Part shown: positions 1 through 7,894 of the stretch, one piece after another
Layout: every line of letters begins with the position of its first letter
Numbering within the stretch: position 1 is the first letter of the stretch
Assembly (NCBI GenBank): GCA_023257035.1
Contig: JALRDI010000052.1
Location: forward strand, 1 to 21,042
Direction: 5' to 3'
Length of the DNA: 21,042 nucleotides
From: Ilumatobacteraceae bacterium
GTDB taxonomy: Bacteria > Actinomycetota > Acidimicrobiia > Acidimicrobiales > Ilumatobacteraceae
Position numbers and translations under genes: made by a program
Notes under the pieces: model-generated
What the model was told of the DNA's origin: nothing
The model's database searches: none
The model's input: only the letters and a program-made list of their open reading frames with translations

Positions 1-93
1 GTCAGCGACATGCGTCCCGCCACCACCCTCGCTCTCGGTTTGCTGTTGCTGGCCATCTTGGTTGCCGGCTCGGTTTCGCTGCTGCGTCTCTGA
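1..93 (+). CDS. Short membrane peptide (3' end or complete 27-aa ORF)
   Basis: The frame is open from the first base to TGA at 91-93. An ATG at position 10 would give a 27-residue peptide that is almost entirely one hydrophobic segment (ALGLLLLAILVAGSVSLL) after a short MRPATT head and before a final Arg-Leu. It looks like a single-pass membrane peptide or the C-terminal anchor of a longer protein that begins outside the window. I do not recognise a family. It lies on the same strand about 95 bases before rex but upstream of the rex promoter, so it is probably a separate transcript. Confidence 0.35.
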   Translation, partial: VSDMRPATTLALGLLLLAILVAGSVSLLRL

Positions 94-149
94 CGACGCT
101 CTTCGCCACTCGCATGCCAAATGAAGTTGAAAAACTCTTCAGCGCGACT

Positions 150-187
150 TTGTGAAGTTACGCACAAGCGATCTATCATGGTCAGCG
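150..187 (+). promoter_or_regulatory. Rex operator overlapping the rex-hem promoter
   Basis: Bases 150-167 read TTGTGAAGTTACGCACAA. The known Rex operator is TTGTGAA-N4-TTCACAA; the left half matches 7/7 and the right half 5/7. The first six bases (TTGTGA) can also serve as a -35 box, 18 bases before a good -10 box TATCAT at 174-179. Transcription would then start at about 186-188, on the ATG at 188. A repressor bound here would block RNA polymerase directly. This matches the known autoregulation of rex-hemACD by Rex in Streptomyces coelicolor. The operator and promoter call is inference from sequence match. Confidence 0.72.
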
Positions 188-886
188 ATGTCCCCCCATC
201 GATCACGCCGACGCATTCCTGACGCGACCGTCGCCAGGTTGCCGATCTACCTGCAATTGCTGACCGAGCAACTTGAACACGGCGTCTCGAATATCTCATC
301 AGATGAACTTGCTACTCTCGCAGCAGTAAACGCTGCAAAAGTGCGAAAAGACCTCTCATACATGGGTAGCTACGGCACTCGCGGGGTCGGCTACGACGTT
401 GAGTATCTCGTGTACCAGATTCGTCGTGAGCTCGGTCTCGACCACGAATGGAGCATCGTCATTCTCGGTGCCGGGCACCTTGGACAAGCACTCACCGGAT
501 ACGGCGGTTTCTCTGAGCGTGGGTACTCCATCGAAGGCATCTTTGATATCGACGACCAAAAAGTTGACGTCACAGTCGGTGGGGTCCGTGTGCGCCACCT
601 TGACGAACTGAATCAGGTTGTTGCGCAACGATCAGTCTCTATTGGAGTGATTGCGACTCCGGCTGAATCAGCTCAAGATGCGGCCGATCGCCTCGTGAAG
701 AGTGGTGTCACCAGCATCTTGAACTTCGCTCCGGTTGTTGTCAATGTCCCGCTCGGCATCAGCGTTCGCCGGGTTGATCTCTCTGTCGAACTTCAAATCC
801 TCTCGTACCACGAGCAACGTCGTCTCACCGCCGCTGCGCAACTTCGCGCAGTTGCAGGCGATTCCGTTGGGAACTCCACGGCCTAA
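188..886 (+). CDS. rex: Redox-sensing transcriptional repressor Rex
   Basis: Rex binds NADH or NAD+ and releases its operators when the NADH/NAD+ ratio rises, controlling respiratory and heme genes. The 232-residue product has the family layout. An N-terminal winged helix contains the conserved stretch AAKVRKDLSYMGSYGTRGVGY (about residues 49-69). A Rossmann domain opens with VILGAGHLGQAL (GAGHLG at 94-99), and a C-terminal swapped helix closes the protein. I chose ATG 188 because family members begin close to SPHRSRRIP-ATVARLP. The upstream in-frame GTG at 152 lies inside the Rex operator and upstream of the predicted transcription start. rex is followed by hemA after 12 bases and probably heads a rex-hemACDBL transcript. 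Confidence 0.93.
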   Translation: MSPHRSRRRIPDATVARLPIYLQLLTEQLEHGVSNISSDELATLAAVNAAKVRKDLSYMGSYGTRGVGYDVEYLVYQIRRELGLDHEWSIVILGAGHLGQALTGYGGFSERGYSIEGIFDIDDQKVDVTVGGVRVRHLDELNQVVAQRSVSIGVIATPAESAQDAADRLVKSGVTSILNFAPVVVNVPLGISVRRVDLSVELQILSYHEQRRLTAAAQLRAVAGDSVGNSTA

Positions 887-898
887 GGTTCTCTTCGC
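884..898 (+). promoter_or_regulatory. Possible internal -10 box before hemA
   Basis: TAAGGT at 884-889 overlaps the rex stop codon and lies 9 bases before the hemA ATG. The same hexamer precedes two other genes in this window (7895 and 11388). No Shine-Dalgarno site precedes hemA, so a short-leader internal promoter is possible. Spacing is longer than the 6-8 bases seen elsewhere, so this is weak. Confidence 0.25.
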
Positions 899-2167
899 AT
901 GTCTGTCCTCGTAGTCGGTGTGAACCACCGCACCGCCCCGCTTGATCTTCTTGAGCGAATCTCTCTCGATGCCCAAGGGGTTGCGAAAGCCGTTTCGGGT
1001 CTGGTGGCGCTGGACAGTGTTCGCGAAGCAGTCATCCTCAGTACATGCAACCGCACTGAGGTGTACGCAATTGCAGAACTGTTTCACCAATGCTTTGATG
1101 ACATTCAGAACTTTCTTGCGACAACTGCTGGTGTTGACTTAGAGACTCTCGGATCGCACATGTATGCGGAGCACGACGAGGCAGCGGTTCGACACCTCTT
1201 CTCTGTTGCTTCGGGACTCGATTCGATGGTGCTGGGCGAGGGGGAAGTCCTCGGACAGGTTCGAGATGCATGGGAAATCGCTCGGGCCGAGGAAGCAGCG
1301 CGCTCGGGCCTCAACCTGTTGTTTCGTCACTCTCTTGAAACCGGAAAGCGGGCGCGAACCGACACCGACATCGCGAGAGGAACCGCATCCATCAGTCACG
1401 CAGCGGTTGAGATGGCAATTGAGCGCTGTGGCTCACTTGGTGACGTCAACGTCGCAGTGGTTGGTGCAGGCGTAATGGGTGAGGGCATCGCTGTTGCGCT
1501 TCACTCTCACGGTGCTGCAGCGATGACGGTCCTTAATCGTTCTGAAGAGAGCGGTCGTCAGATTGCCGATCGGGTGAACGGCCAAGTTCAGTCTTTGGAG
1601 TCTCTCGATGCTGCGTTGCGGGAGTCAGATCTCGTCATCACCTGTACAGGTGCACAAGAGCCGATCATCACTGCCGACATGTTGCAATCAGCGACATCGA
1701 GTGAGCGTTCGACGGTCATCATTGATATCGCTGTACCTCGAGACGTTCATCCTGATGTTGCCGAAATTGAGGGAGTCACCGTGCTCAATCTCGAAGACGT
1801 GCAGCTGTGGGCGGATCGCGGGCGACAAGCACGTTCGGCCTCAGTTGATGCGGTGAGCGTCATCGTTGATGAAGAACTTGAGCGTTATGTCGTTGCCTCA
1901 TCGGCGATGCAAGCTGCGCCGTTGATCTCGGCATTGCGTGAACATTTCGATGGAATTCGACGCGATGAACTTGATCGCGTTGCATCACGTCTCGATGATG
2001 ATGCAAGGAATGCTCTTGATGTTGTTACCACGCAGTTGCTCGCGAAGTTGTTGCACGAGCCGTCGGTTCGATTGCGTTTAGAGGCTGGCTCGCCACGTGG
2101 TGAGCGACTCGCATCTGCGGTGGTCGACTTGTTCAACCTTGACGACCCGAATTCTGGCGACGATTAG
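899..2167 (+). CDS. hemA: Glutamyl-tRNA reductase HemA
   Basis: This enzyme reduces glutamyl-tRNA(Glu) with NADPH to glutamate-1-semialdehyde, the first committed step of the C5 route to tetrapyrroles. The protein is 422 residues, typical of the family. It starts with the signature VVGVNHRTAPLDLLERISL. The catalytic cysteine lies in STCNRTEVY (Cys50), followed by GLDSMVLGEGEVLGQ, and the NADPH-binding Rossmann motif VAVVGAGVMGEG comes later. The C-terminal dimerisation domain is complete. The start ATG at 899 is 12 bases after the rex stop with no clear ribosome site, so translation may be coupled to rex or use a short-leader message. The product goes to HemL, encoded at the end of the same cluster. 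Confidence 0.96.
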   Translation: MSVLVVGVNHRTAPLDLLERISLDAQGVAKAVSGLVALDSVREAVILSTCNRTEVYAIAELFHQCFDDIQNFLATTAGVDLETLGSHMYAEHDEAAVRHLFSVASGLDSMVLGEGEVLGQVRDAWEIARAEEAARSGLNLLFRHSLETGKRARTDTDIARGTASISHAAVEMAIERCGSLGDVNVAVVGAGVMGEGIAVALHSHGAAAMTVLNRSEESGRQIADRVNGQVQSLESLDAALRESDLVITCTGAQEPIITADMLQSATSSERSTVIIDIAVPRDVHPDVAEIEGVTVLNLEDVQLWADRGRQARSASVDAVSVIVDEELERYVVASSAMQAAPLISALREHFDGIRRDELDRVASRLDDDARNALDVVTTQLLAKLLHEPSVRLRLEAGSPRGERLASAVVDLFNLDDPNSGDD

Positions 2168-2179
2168 GACGTCATCGAA

Positions 2180-3052
2180 GTGAGCGTTGTCATCCGACTC
2201 GCAACGCGTGGAAGTCGACAGGCGGTCACCCAGGCAGAAGGTGTTCGAACGGCCCTTGCGCAGCGAGGCATCGACAGCGAACTCGTCATTGTCGACACCC
2301 ACGGCGATCGAACTCAGGCGGCAAACGTCCCGTTGCATCAGATCGGTGGGCAGGGTGTGTTCACAAAAGAGGTGCAAGAGGCTGTGCTCGACGGACGAGC
2401 AGATGCGGCGGTTCATTCAGCGAAAGATCTTCCAACCGAACGGCCTGCACAACTTGAGATTGGTGCGATCATGGCGCGCCGCTCCGCAACCGATGCACTG
2501 ATCGGGAGCAAACTGGATGAACTTGGCGAAGGTGCGACGATTGCGACTGGATCAGTTCGTAGACGAGCGCAACTTGCAGAGATTCGCCCCGACCTCCGCT
2601 TCATCGAGTTGAGGGGAAATATCGAAACTCGTCTGCAGAAAATTCCGAACGGTGGTGCAATCGTGATGGCGGTAGCGGCGCTCGAAGTTCTTGACCTCAC
2701 CTCTCGCATCGCTGACGTACTTGATCCGTCTGTGTTCATTCCAGCGGTGGGTCAAGGTGCTGTTGCCGTCGAGTGTCGGGGCGATGACAGCACAACTCTT
2801 GAGGCGTTGCAGAAAATTAACGACGATGCGACATTCGGCTCGGTAACTGTTGAGCGTGCATACCTCGGCGAACTCGGTGCCGGTTGCTCGGCCCCGGTAG
2901 GAGCACATGTCGTTGGTCAGAGTCTCGCGGCTTTCCTCGGCGGGGCTGCGACGAACTTCCGGTCGACCGTCGAGTTGTCTGGTGATCTCGAACGAGACGT
3001 CGAGGCGGCCCGAGCCCTCGCTGTGACGGCGCGGTCTGCCACCGGGGTCTGA
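2180..3052 (+). CDS. hemC: Porphobilinogen deaminase (hydroxymethylbilane synthase) HemC
   Basis: HemC condenses four porphobilinogen molecules into hydroxymethylbilane, using a covalently bound dipyrromethane cofactor. The 290-residue protein carries the expected motifs: IRLATRGSRQAVTQA at the N terminus, the HSAKDLPTE active-site stretch, TGSVRRRAQL, and GELGAGCSAPVGAH, whose Cys236 is the cofactor attachment residue. It starts at GTG 2180, 12 bases after the hemA stop, and stops one base before hemD. The tight spacing supports one operon. Length and motifs are normal. Confidence 0.96.
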   Translation: MSVVIRLATRGSRQAVTQAEGVRTALAQRGIDSELVIVDTHGDRTQAANVPLHQIGGQGVFTKEVQEAVLDGRADAAVHSAKDLPTERPAQLEIGAIMARRSATDALIGSKLDELGEGATIATGSVRRRAQLAEIRPDLRFIELRGNIETRLQKIPNGGAIVMAVAALEVLDLTSRIADVLDPSVFIPAVGQGAVAVECRGDDSTTLEALQKINDDATFGSVTVERAYLGELGAGCSAPVGAHVVGQSLAAFLGGAATNFRSTVELSGDLERDVEAARALAVTARSATGV

Positions 3053-3053
3053 G

Positions 3054-3773
3054 ATGCACGAGGTGAGTATCGAGTTGCTCCTTGGTCGTCGTGTTGTGAC
3101 AACTCGACCCGAGAGAGGTGAACTTGAAGAGTTGCTCGAGCAATGCGGGGCAACCGTGGCGCACGTTCCGCTCACTGAGATTGTCGACCTGCCCGAGTCG
3201 AGTTCTGTTAAGTCATCGTTCGACTGGCTCGTCGTCACCTCGGCCAATGGGGCGAAGAGGAGCCAGCCGTGGGCAGATGTTTCCACACGGTTGTGTGCAG
3301 TCGGTCCAGCGACAGCTTCTGCGCTGAGCGGGGTCGTCAATCGAGCAGTGGATCTCATCCCAGACAGTGCCTCGGCAGAAGATCTTGTTCGTAGTTTCCC
3401 TGCGGCTCCGACCGCTGGGGGCTCAGTTGTCATCGTTCGCGGTGAGCAGGCTTCCACTGTGGTGCGAGATGGGCTCGAACAGCTCGGGTGGGCTGTCGCC
3501 GACGTTGTGACCTACCGCACTGAGAAAAGGTCTGTATCTCAAGAAGTTGCACGTGATGCAGCGACAGCTGACCTTGTGCTGTTGGCAGCGAGCTCTGCTG
3601 CTGACGCGTGGGCATCGGTGTGCATGGCACATGATCTTGTGTCTCCACCAGTGATCGTGATCGGTGATCCAACTGCGAAAACCGCAACTTCACACGCCTT
3701 GAATGTTGTTGGTATTGCAGATCCTTCAACGGTGATTGGCCTTGTGAGTGCCACAGTCGACTTCTTCAACTGA
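3054..3773 (+). CDS. hemD: Uroporphyrinogen-III synthase HemD
   Basis: HemD closes hydroxymethylbilane with inversion of ring D to give uroporphyrinogen III. The family is poorly conserved. The call rests on the N-terminal LLGRRVVTTRPERGELEELLEQCGA, the middle DWLVVTSANGAK and ...CAVGPATASAL, the later VVTYRTE and LVLLAASSAADAWA, and position directly after hemC. The 239-residue length fits two HemD lobes. The chosen ATG at 3054 is one base after the hemC stop; GTG at 3063 is a possible alternative. HemD is a stand-alone protein here, not fused to a methyltransferase as in some relatives. Confidence 0.88.
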   Translation: MHEVSIELLLGRRVVTTRPERGELEELLEQCGATVAHVPLTEIVDLPESSSVKSSFDWLVVTSANGAKRSQPWADVSTRLCAVGPATASALSGVVNRAVDLIPDSASAEDLVRSFPAAPTAGGSVVIVRGEQASTVVRDGLEQLGWAVADVVTYRTEKRSVSQEVARDAATADLVLLAASSAADAWASVCMAHDLVSPPVIVIGDPTAKTATSHALNVVGIADPSTVIGLVSATVDFFN

Positions 3774-3815
3774 CGACTTACGCATCACAAATGTGCCGTC
3801 GGCGGCAGGTACTCG

Positions 3816-3827
3816 TACCATGCTGGC
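3816..3827 (+). promoter_or_regulatory. Leaderless-type -10 box for hemB
   Basis: TACCAT at 3816-3821 is followed by six bases and the GTG start of hemB at 3828. The 54-base hemD-hemB gap is the largest within the heme cluster and has no Shine-Dalgarno site. It could therefore hold a second promoter giving a leaderless hemBL message. A -35 box is not obvious. Confidence 0.4.
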
Positions 3828-4832
3828 GTGGCTTTTGATCCCGCACCATTCCCGGCGCACCGTCCTCGGCGCCTCCGTTCGACACCGGCAATGCGCGATC
3901 TCGTCGCTGAAACGCGCGTTGACGTTCAGGATCTTGTGGCACCCCTTTTCGTTCGCGAGGCTGTGTCCGATCCGATTCCAATCACGTCACTGCCTGGTGT
4001 TGTTCAACACACTGTTGATTCTTTGCGTCGAGAGGTCAATGAACTTGCTGAACTGGGAGTTCGTTCGGTCATGGTGTTCGGTATCCCGGAACACAAAGAT
4101 GCGACTGGTTCTGCGTCGTGCGCGAGCAATGGCATCGCTCAGGTCGCTCTTGAGCAGTTACGCGCCGATGTTGGTGATGCGATGGTGCTCATCGCTGACC
4201 TTTGCGTCGACGAGTACACCGATCACGGCCACTGCGGAATTATCGATGAACAGGGCAACGTTGACAACGACGCCACTCTCGAGCTCTACGCAGCTGCGGC
4301 CGTCGCGCAAGCAAATGCCGGTGCTCACATGGTTGCCCCAAGCGGAATGATGGACGGGCAAGTTGCAGCGATTCGGTCAGCTCTTGACGAGGCAGGCCAC
4401 AGTGATATTCCGATCATGGCGTACGCAAGCAAGTATGCGAGCGGGCTCTACGGCCCATTCCGCGAAGCGGTCGACGTCACCATCGCGGGTGGTGGTGATC
4501 GCAAGGGCTACCAGCAGGATTGGCGCAATGGCCGTGAGGCACTCATTGAAGTAGCCGGCGATGTCGCTCAAGGAGCCGACATCATCATGGTGAAACCAGC
4601 CGTGACCTATCTCGATGTCATTGCGGAAGTACGTGCGGCAATCGACCTTCCGGTAGCGGCGTACCACGTGAGTGGCGAATACGCGATGATCATGGCGGCT
4701 GCTGCAAACGGATGGATCGATGGCGATGTCGTTGCACTCGAGCAACTCACCGCGATCAAGCGGGCTGGTGCAGGCATCATCTTGACCTATCTCACCCGTT
4801 GGTTCGCTGAGGGTGCGCGAGGTCTTTCGTGA
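3828..4832 (+). CDS. hemB: Delta-aminolevulinic acid dehydratase (porphobilinogen synthase) HemB
   Basis: HemB joins two 5-aminolevulinate molecules to porphobilinogen. The 334-residue protein has both active-site lysines: Lys202 in IMAYASKYAS and the Schiff-base Lys256 in IMVKPAVTYLDV. The metal-site segment reads DLCVDEYTDHGHCG, with Cys126, Asp128 and Cys136. The middle position of the usual Cys-X-Cys pair is therefore Asp, a mixed type rather than the full three-cysteine zinc site of E. coli. The start is GTG 3828, giving MAFDPAPFPAHRPRRLR, the normal family N terminus. Its stop overlaps the hemL start by four bases (GTGA). Confidence 0.95.
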   Translation: MAFDPAPFPAHRPRRLRSTPAMRDLVAETRVDVQDLVAPLFVREAVSDPIPITSLPGVVQHTVDSLRREVNELAELGVRSVMVFGIPEHKDATGSASCASNGIAQVALEQLRADVGDAMVLIADLCVDEYTDHGHCGIIDEQGNVDNDATLELYAAAAVAQANAGAHMVAPSGMMDGQVAAIRSALDEAGHSDIPIMAYASKYASGLYGPFREAVDVTIAGGGDRKGYQQDWRNGREALIEVAGDVAQGADIIMVKPAVTYLDVIAEVRAAIDLPVAAYHVSGEYAMIMAAAANGWIDGDVVALEQLTAIKRAGAGIILTYLTRWFAEGARGLS

Positions 4833-6166
4833 TCAAGGTCTGTGATCCGCAGCGCTGCGAGACTGCGGGCTGCACCGCAACGTTGTGTGTCGGAGCAGGG
4901 CTTTCGTCGAATGACGAATTCTTTGAACGATCTACACAAGCAATTCCTGGTGGAGTCAACTCATCGATCCGAGCATTCCGATCTGTGGGTGGTCGACCGT
5001 ACGTAGTCGCTGGGGCTAACGGTGCCTATGTGACCGATGTTGAAGGTCGGAGCTACATCGACCTTGTGCAAAGTTACGGAGCGGTCATCCTTGGTCATGC
5101 ACACCCTGCTGTTACTGCAGCGGTAAGCGCGGCTGCCGCCGACGGAACGTCGTTTGGCGCCCCAACCCCGCGCGAGATGAAGTTGGCTGAAGCGATTCGA
5201 GAGCGGGTCCCAAGTTGTGAACGTGTTCGGTTCATGAACTCTGGGACAGAAGCAACGTCGACAGCGGTTCGACTCGCTCGCGGGTACACCGGCCGCGACC
5301 GAGTTGTGATCTTCCATGGAAATTTCCATGGCGCAACCGATGCGCTACTTGCCGCAGGTGGAAGTGGTGTGGCGACACTCGGGCTGCCAGGTACTGCTGG
5401 AGTTCCGGCTGGAGCTGTTGGTGAAACCATGGTGGTGCCCTACAACGTTGTGCCTCAACTCGATGATGCTGTCGCTGCGGTCATCGTTGAACCAGTTGCA
5501 GCAAACATGGGGGTCGTCGAACCAGTTCCTGGATTCCTTGAAGGCATTCGTGCAGAGTGTGATCGCGTTGGTGCGGTTCTCATTTTTGATGAGGTCATCT
5601 CAGGTTTCCGCATTGGTGTTGGTGGTGCACAAGAGCGCTACGGGGTTCGGCCTGATCTCACCACATTCGGGAAAGTCATTGGCGGCGGACTACCCATCGG
5701 TGCCGTCGGTGGGCATCAGGCGATTATGGAGACGCTGTCACCACTTGGGTCGGTATTTCATGCCGGAACGCTCGCAGGTAACCCCATCGCAACTGCAGCT
5801 GGGCTTGCGGCCCTCGACATTCTCGAGCCCGAGTTGTACACGGAGTTAGAACGTCGAGCCGAAGCGCTCGCATCTCTTCTCGATGATGCCTGTCGTGCGG
5901 CAGGCCTTCCTGCGCATTTCCCTCGAGTTGGCACGCTCGTCGGCGCCTTCATGGGCGATGGCGGTCCGGTTCGCAATTTCGGTGATGCAAAGACCACCGA
6001 TGAAGACGCCTACGCCCGTTTCTTCCATGCGATGTTGGCAGAGGGCGTCGCGATGGCTCCCGGTGCGTATGAGGCACTCTTTGTTGGCCTCGGGCACGAC
6101 GACGCGGTGATGGCTGATCTGGCAGCCGCGGCGCATCGCGCAGCGGTGACCGCATCGCAGCGTTAG
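4829..6166 (+). CDS. hemL: Glutamate-1-semialdehyde 2,1-aminomutase HemL with Cys-rich N-terminal extension
   Basis: HemL is a PLP enzyme that converts glutamate-1-semialdehyde to 5-aminolevulinate. It follows HemA in the pathway, although its gene is last in the cluster. The family core begins at about residue 27 (SNDEFFERSTQAIPGGVNS). It continues with MNSGTEATSTAVRLARG, IFDEVISGFR, and TTFGKVIGGGLPIGA with the PLP lysine Lys282. The GTG start overlaps the hemB stop by four bases and has GAGG six bases upstream, suggesting coupled translation. This start adds about 26 residues absent from typical HemL, with cysteines at 5, 10, 15 and 20. A downstream TTG (codon 19) would remove most of this extension, so the start is the main uncertainty. 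Confidence 0.94.
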   Translation: MIKVCDPQRCETAGCTATLCVGAGLSSNDEFFERSTQAIPGGVNSSIRAFRSVGGRPYVVAGANGAYVTDVEGRSYIDLVQSYGAVILGHAHPAVTAAVSAAAADGTSFGAPTPREMKLAEAIRERVPSCERVRFMNSGTEATSTAVRLARGYTGRDRVVIFHGNFHGATDALLAAGGSGVATLGLPGTAGVPAGAVGETMVVPYNVVPQLDDAVAAVIVEPVAANMGVVEPVPGFLEGIRAECDRVGAVLIFDEVISGFRIGVGGAQERYGVRPDLTTFGKVIGGGLPIGAVGGHQAIMETLSPLGSVFHAGTLAGNPIATAAGLAALDILEPELYTELERRAEALASLLDDACRAAGLPAHFPRVGTLVGAFMGDGGPVRNFGDAKTTDEDAYARFFHAMLAEGVAMAPGAYEALFVGLGHDDAVMADLAAAAHRAAVTASQR

Positions 6167-6173
6167 CGGCAAG

Positions 6174-6187
6174 TACGTTCGCGAACG
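6174..6187 (+). promoter_or_regulatory. -10 box and 12-bp palindrome before the ABC exporter operon
   Basis: TACGTT at 6174-6179 lies 8 bases before the ATG at 6188, the leaderless layout seen across this window. Bases 6176-6187, CGTTCGCGAACG, form a perfect 12-bp palindrome that overlaps the -10 box and ends right at the start codon. It could be an operator, or a small hairpin at the very 5' end of any longer transcript. Confidence 0.4.
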
Positions 6188-7111
6188 ATGATCAGTGTCG
6201 AGGGACTTACCAAGCGTTTTGGTTCGAAGCTCGCGATCGACGATCTCAGTTTTGAGGTGCAACCAGGTCGTGTGACCGGATTTCTCGGTCCGAATGGATC
6301 AGGAAAATCGACGACGATGCGGTGCATGGTCGATCTTGATCGCCCACAGGCTGGCACCGTTCGTTTTTCTGGTCGGTGTTATAAGGACATCGTCGACCCT
6401 GTGACATCGATTGGCGCTCTGCTCGATGCGTCTTACGTGCACCCGGGACGCTCAGCCCGACACCATCTTGAGTGGTTAGCGATATCGAACCATCTTGATC
6501 GCACGCGAGTTTCAGAGGTCTTAGAGCTCGTCGGCCTCACCGAGGTCGCTCACCGCAGGGTGAAGACATATTCACTTGGCATGAAACAGCGACTCGGCCT
6601 TGCGGCAACAATGCTTGGCGACCCGGAAGTCATCATCCTTGATGAGCCGGCCAATGGACTTGATCCTGAGGGAATCAGGTGGATGCGCGACATGCTGAAA
6701 TATCTCGCAGGGCAGGGTCGAGCAGTTCTTGTGAGCAGTCATCAACTGTCGGAGATCGCCCTGATGGCGGAGGATCTCGTCGTTATTGGTCGTGGACGTT
6801 TAATTGCTCAGGAACCGGCTCGTGATTTCATTGCCCGCCATACGACCACTCGCGTTCGTGTGCGTTCACCACAGATCAGTGATCTCGTCGAGAGCCTTCG
6901 AGGGAAAGGAGCGGATGTATCACCAGAAGAAGAGCCCCTGACAACCGACGGGGTGCTGGTCGCCGGACTCAATATGGCCACAGTTGGTGAACTCGCTCAT
7001 CAGCACGGCGTGATCTTGCATGAACTTTCCGAAGTGACTGACAGTCTTGAAGATGCATTCCTCGCGGTGACGAAAGATGACCAGGAATACCGATCGGGGC
7101 CATCTTCGTGA
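6188..7111 (+). CDS. ABC transporter ATP-binding protein (drug/lantibiotic exporter type)
   Basis: This cytoplasmic ATPase powers a two-gene ABC-2 exporter. It has Walker A GPNGSGKST (residues 34-42), signature YSLGMKQ (128-134), Walker B VIILDE (148-153) and the switch His185. In place of a classical Q-loop it has GALLDASYVHPGRSA, which is usual in this actinobacterial subfamily. The C-terminal ~90 residues form a regulatory extension of the type seen in bacitracin-like exporters. The total length is 307 residues. The stop overlaps the permease start by four bases. Substrate is unknown; the family includes antibiotic and peptide exporters, but nothing nearby indicates a specific compound. 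Confidence 0.92.
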   Translation: MISVEGLTKRFGSKLAIDDLSFEVQPGRVTGFLGPNGSGKSTTMRCMVDLDRPQAGTVRFSGRCYKDIVDPVTSIGALLDASYVHPGRSARHHLEWLAISNHLDRTRVSEVLELVGLTEVAHRRVKTYSLGMKQRLGLAATMLGDPEVIILDEPANGLDPEGIRWMRDMLKYLAGQGRAVLVSSHQLSEIALMAEDLVVIGRGRLIAQEPARDFIARHTTTRVRVRSPQISDLVESLRGKGADVSPEEEPLTTDGVLVAGLNMATVGELAHQHGVILHELSEVTDSLEDAFLAVTKDDQEYRSGPSS

Positions 7112-7869
7112 GAGCGATCATTGCGAGCGAGTGGTTGAAAGCGCGAACCGTGCGTTCTCATTGGGTTCTGCTCGCCATTGCTATTGCGTTCCCGCTGGTC
7201 ATCTCGACCCTTGTTGGCATCTTCAATCCAGACCCTCAGTTCATGTCGTATCGAGAGCTTGGGTCGATGACGACCGGGACGGGTGTTGTTTCGCTGTTAC
7301 TTCTTACGTCGCTGTGGGTCATCAACCTGACGAGCGAATTCACCCACGGCACGATTCGGGTGACGTATGCGGCGGTGCCTGCCCGATGGAAGGTCATCGC
7401 CAGCAAAGCCGTTGTTGGTACGGCGGTGACGCTGGTCGTGATGACCGTGCTGTTCTGGTCAACCTTCTGTGTCGGTGCACTGTTGCTCGATCGGCGTGGA
7501 GCGCCGATCATTGTGGATGGTTGGCTTGGTCACACGGTCGGCGTTTGGATAGCGCTCGTTGCACTTGCCGTCATCGTGTCGTGGTTCGGCCTCAGCCTTG
7601 GCGTCATCATCAAGAATTCGCCGGTGGCAATCGTGGTCGTGTTGTTGTGGCCACTCATCATTGAAAACCTCATCGCGCTTGCACTCACGCTGAGCGGAAT
7701 CGAGACGGCTCGCAAGTGGATGCCGTATCAGGCAGCAATCCAGACTGTCGACAACAATCCGGGGCTTGATGGCACACTCGGGCGGCCATGGGCACACCTC
7801 TATTTTGCAGTTTTTGTGCTTGCGATATTCGCGGTTGGTGTCGTAGTTGATCGTCGTCGCGATGCCTAA
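7108..7869 (+). CDS. ABC-2 type permease
   Basis: This integral membrane protein of 253 residues has about six hydrophobic segments, at roughly residues 18-40, 57-75, 105-130, 145-168, 172-195 and 228-248. It pairs with the preceding ATPase, to which it is translationally coupled (GTGA overlap). The N-terminal MRAIIASEWLKARTVRSHW, a conserved amphipathic start followed by a membrane segment, is typical of ABC-2 permeases. Only one permease gene is present, so the transporter is probably a homodimer of permease and ATPase. Substrate cannot be told from sequence. Confidence 0.85.
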   Translation: MRAIIASEWLKARTVRSHWVLLAIAIAFPLVISTLVGIFNPDPQFMSYRELGSMTTGTGVVSLLLLTSLWVINLTSEFTHGTIRVTYAAVPARWKVIASKAVVGTAVTLVVMTVLFWSTFCVGALLLDRRGAPIIVDGWLGHTVGVWIALVALAVIVSWFGLSLGVIIKNSPVAIVVVLLWPLIIENLIALALTLSGIETARKWMPYQAAIQTVDNNPGLDGTLGRPWAHLYFAVFVLAIFAVGVVVDRRRDA

Positions 7870-7894
7870 TCCGGTTCGCTTGGTTGTATTGGAA

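Noticed and set aside
152..187. Upstream GTG start for rex at 152
   Set aside because: It lies within the Rex operator and upstream of the predicted transcription start; family members begin near the ATG at 188.
2552..3457. Long minus-strand open frame opposite hemC and hemD (301 codons)
   Set aside because: It lies antisense to two well-recognised genes, has a composition typical of shadow frames and shows no family motif.
3778..3800. Possible second Rex site before hemB (ATCACAA half-site and CACAAATGTG inverted repeat)
   Set aside because: Only one half-site resembles the operator, and the other arm has the wrong spacing. Not enough to call a site.
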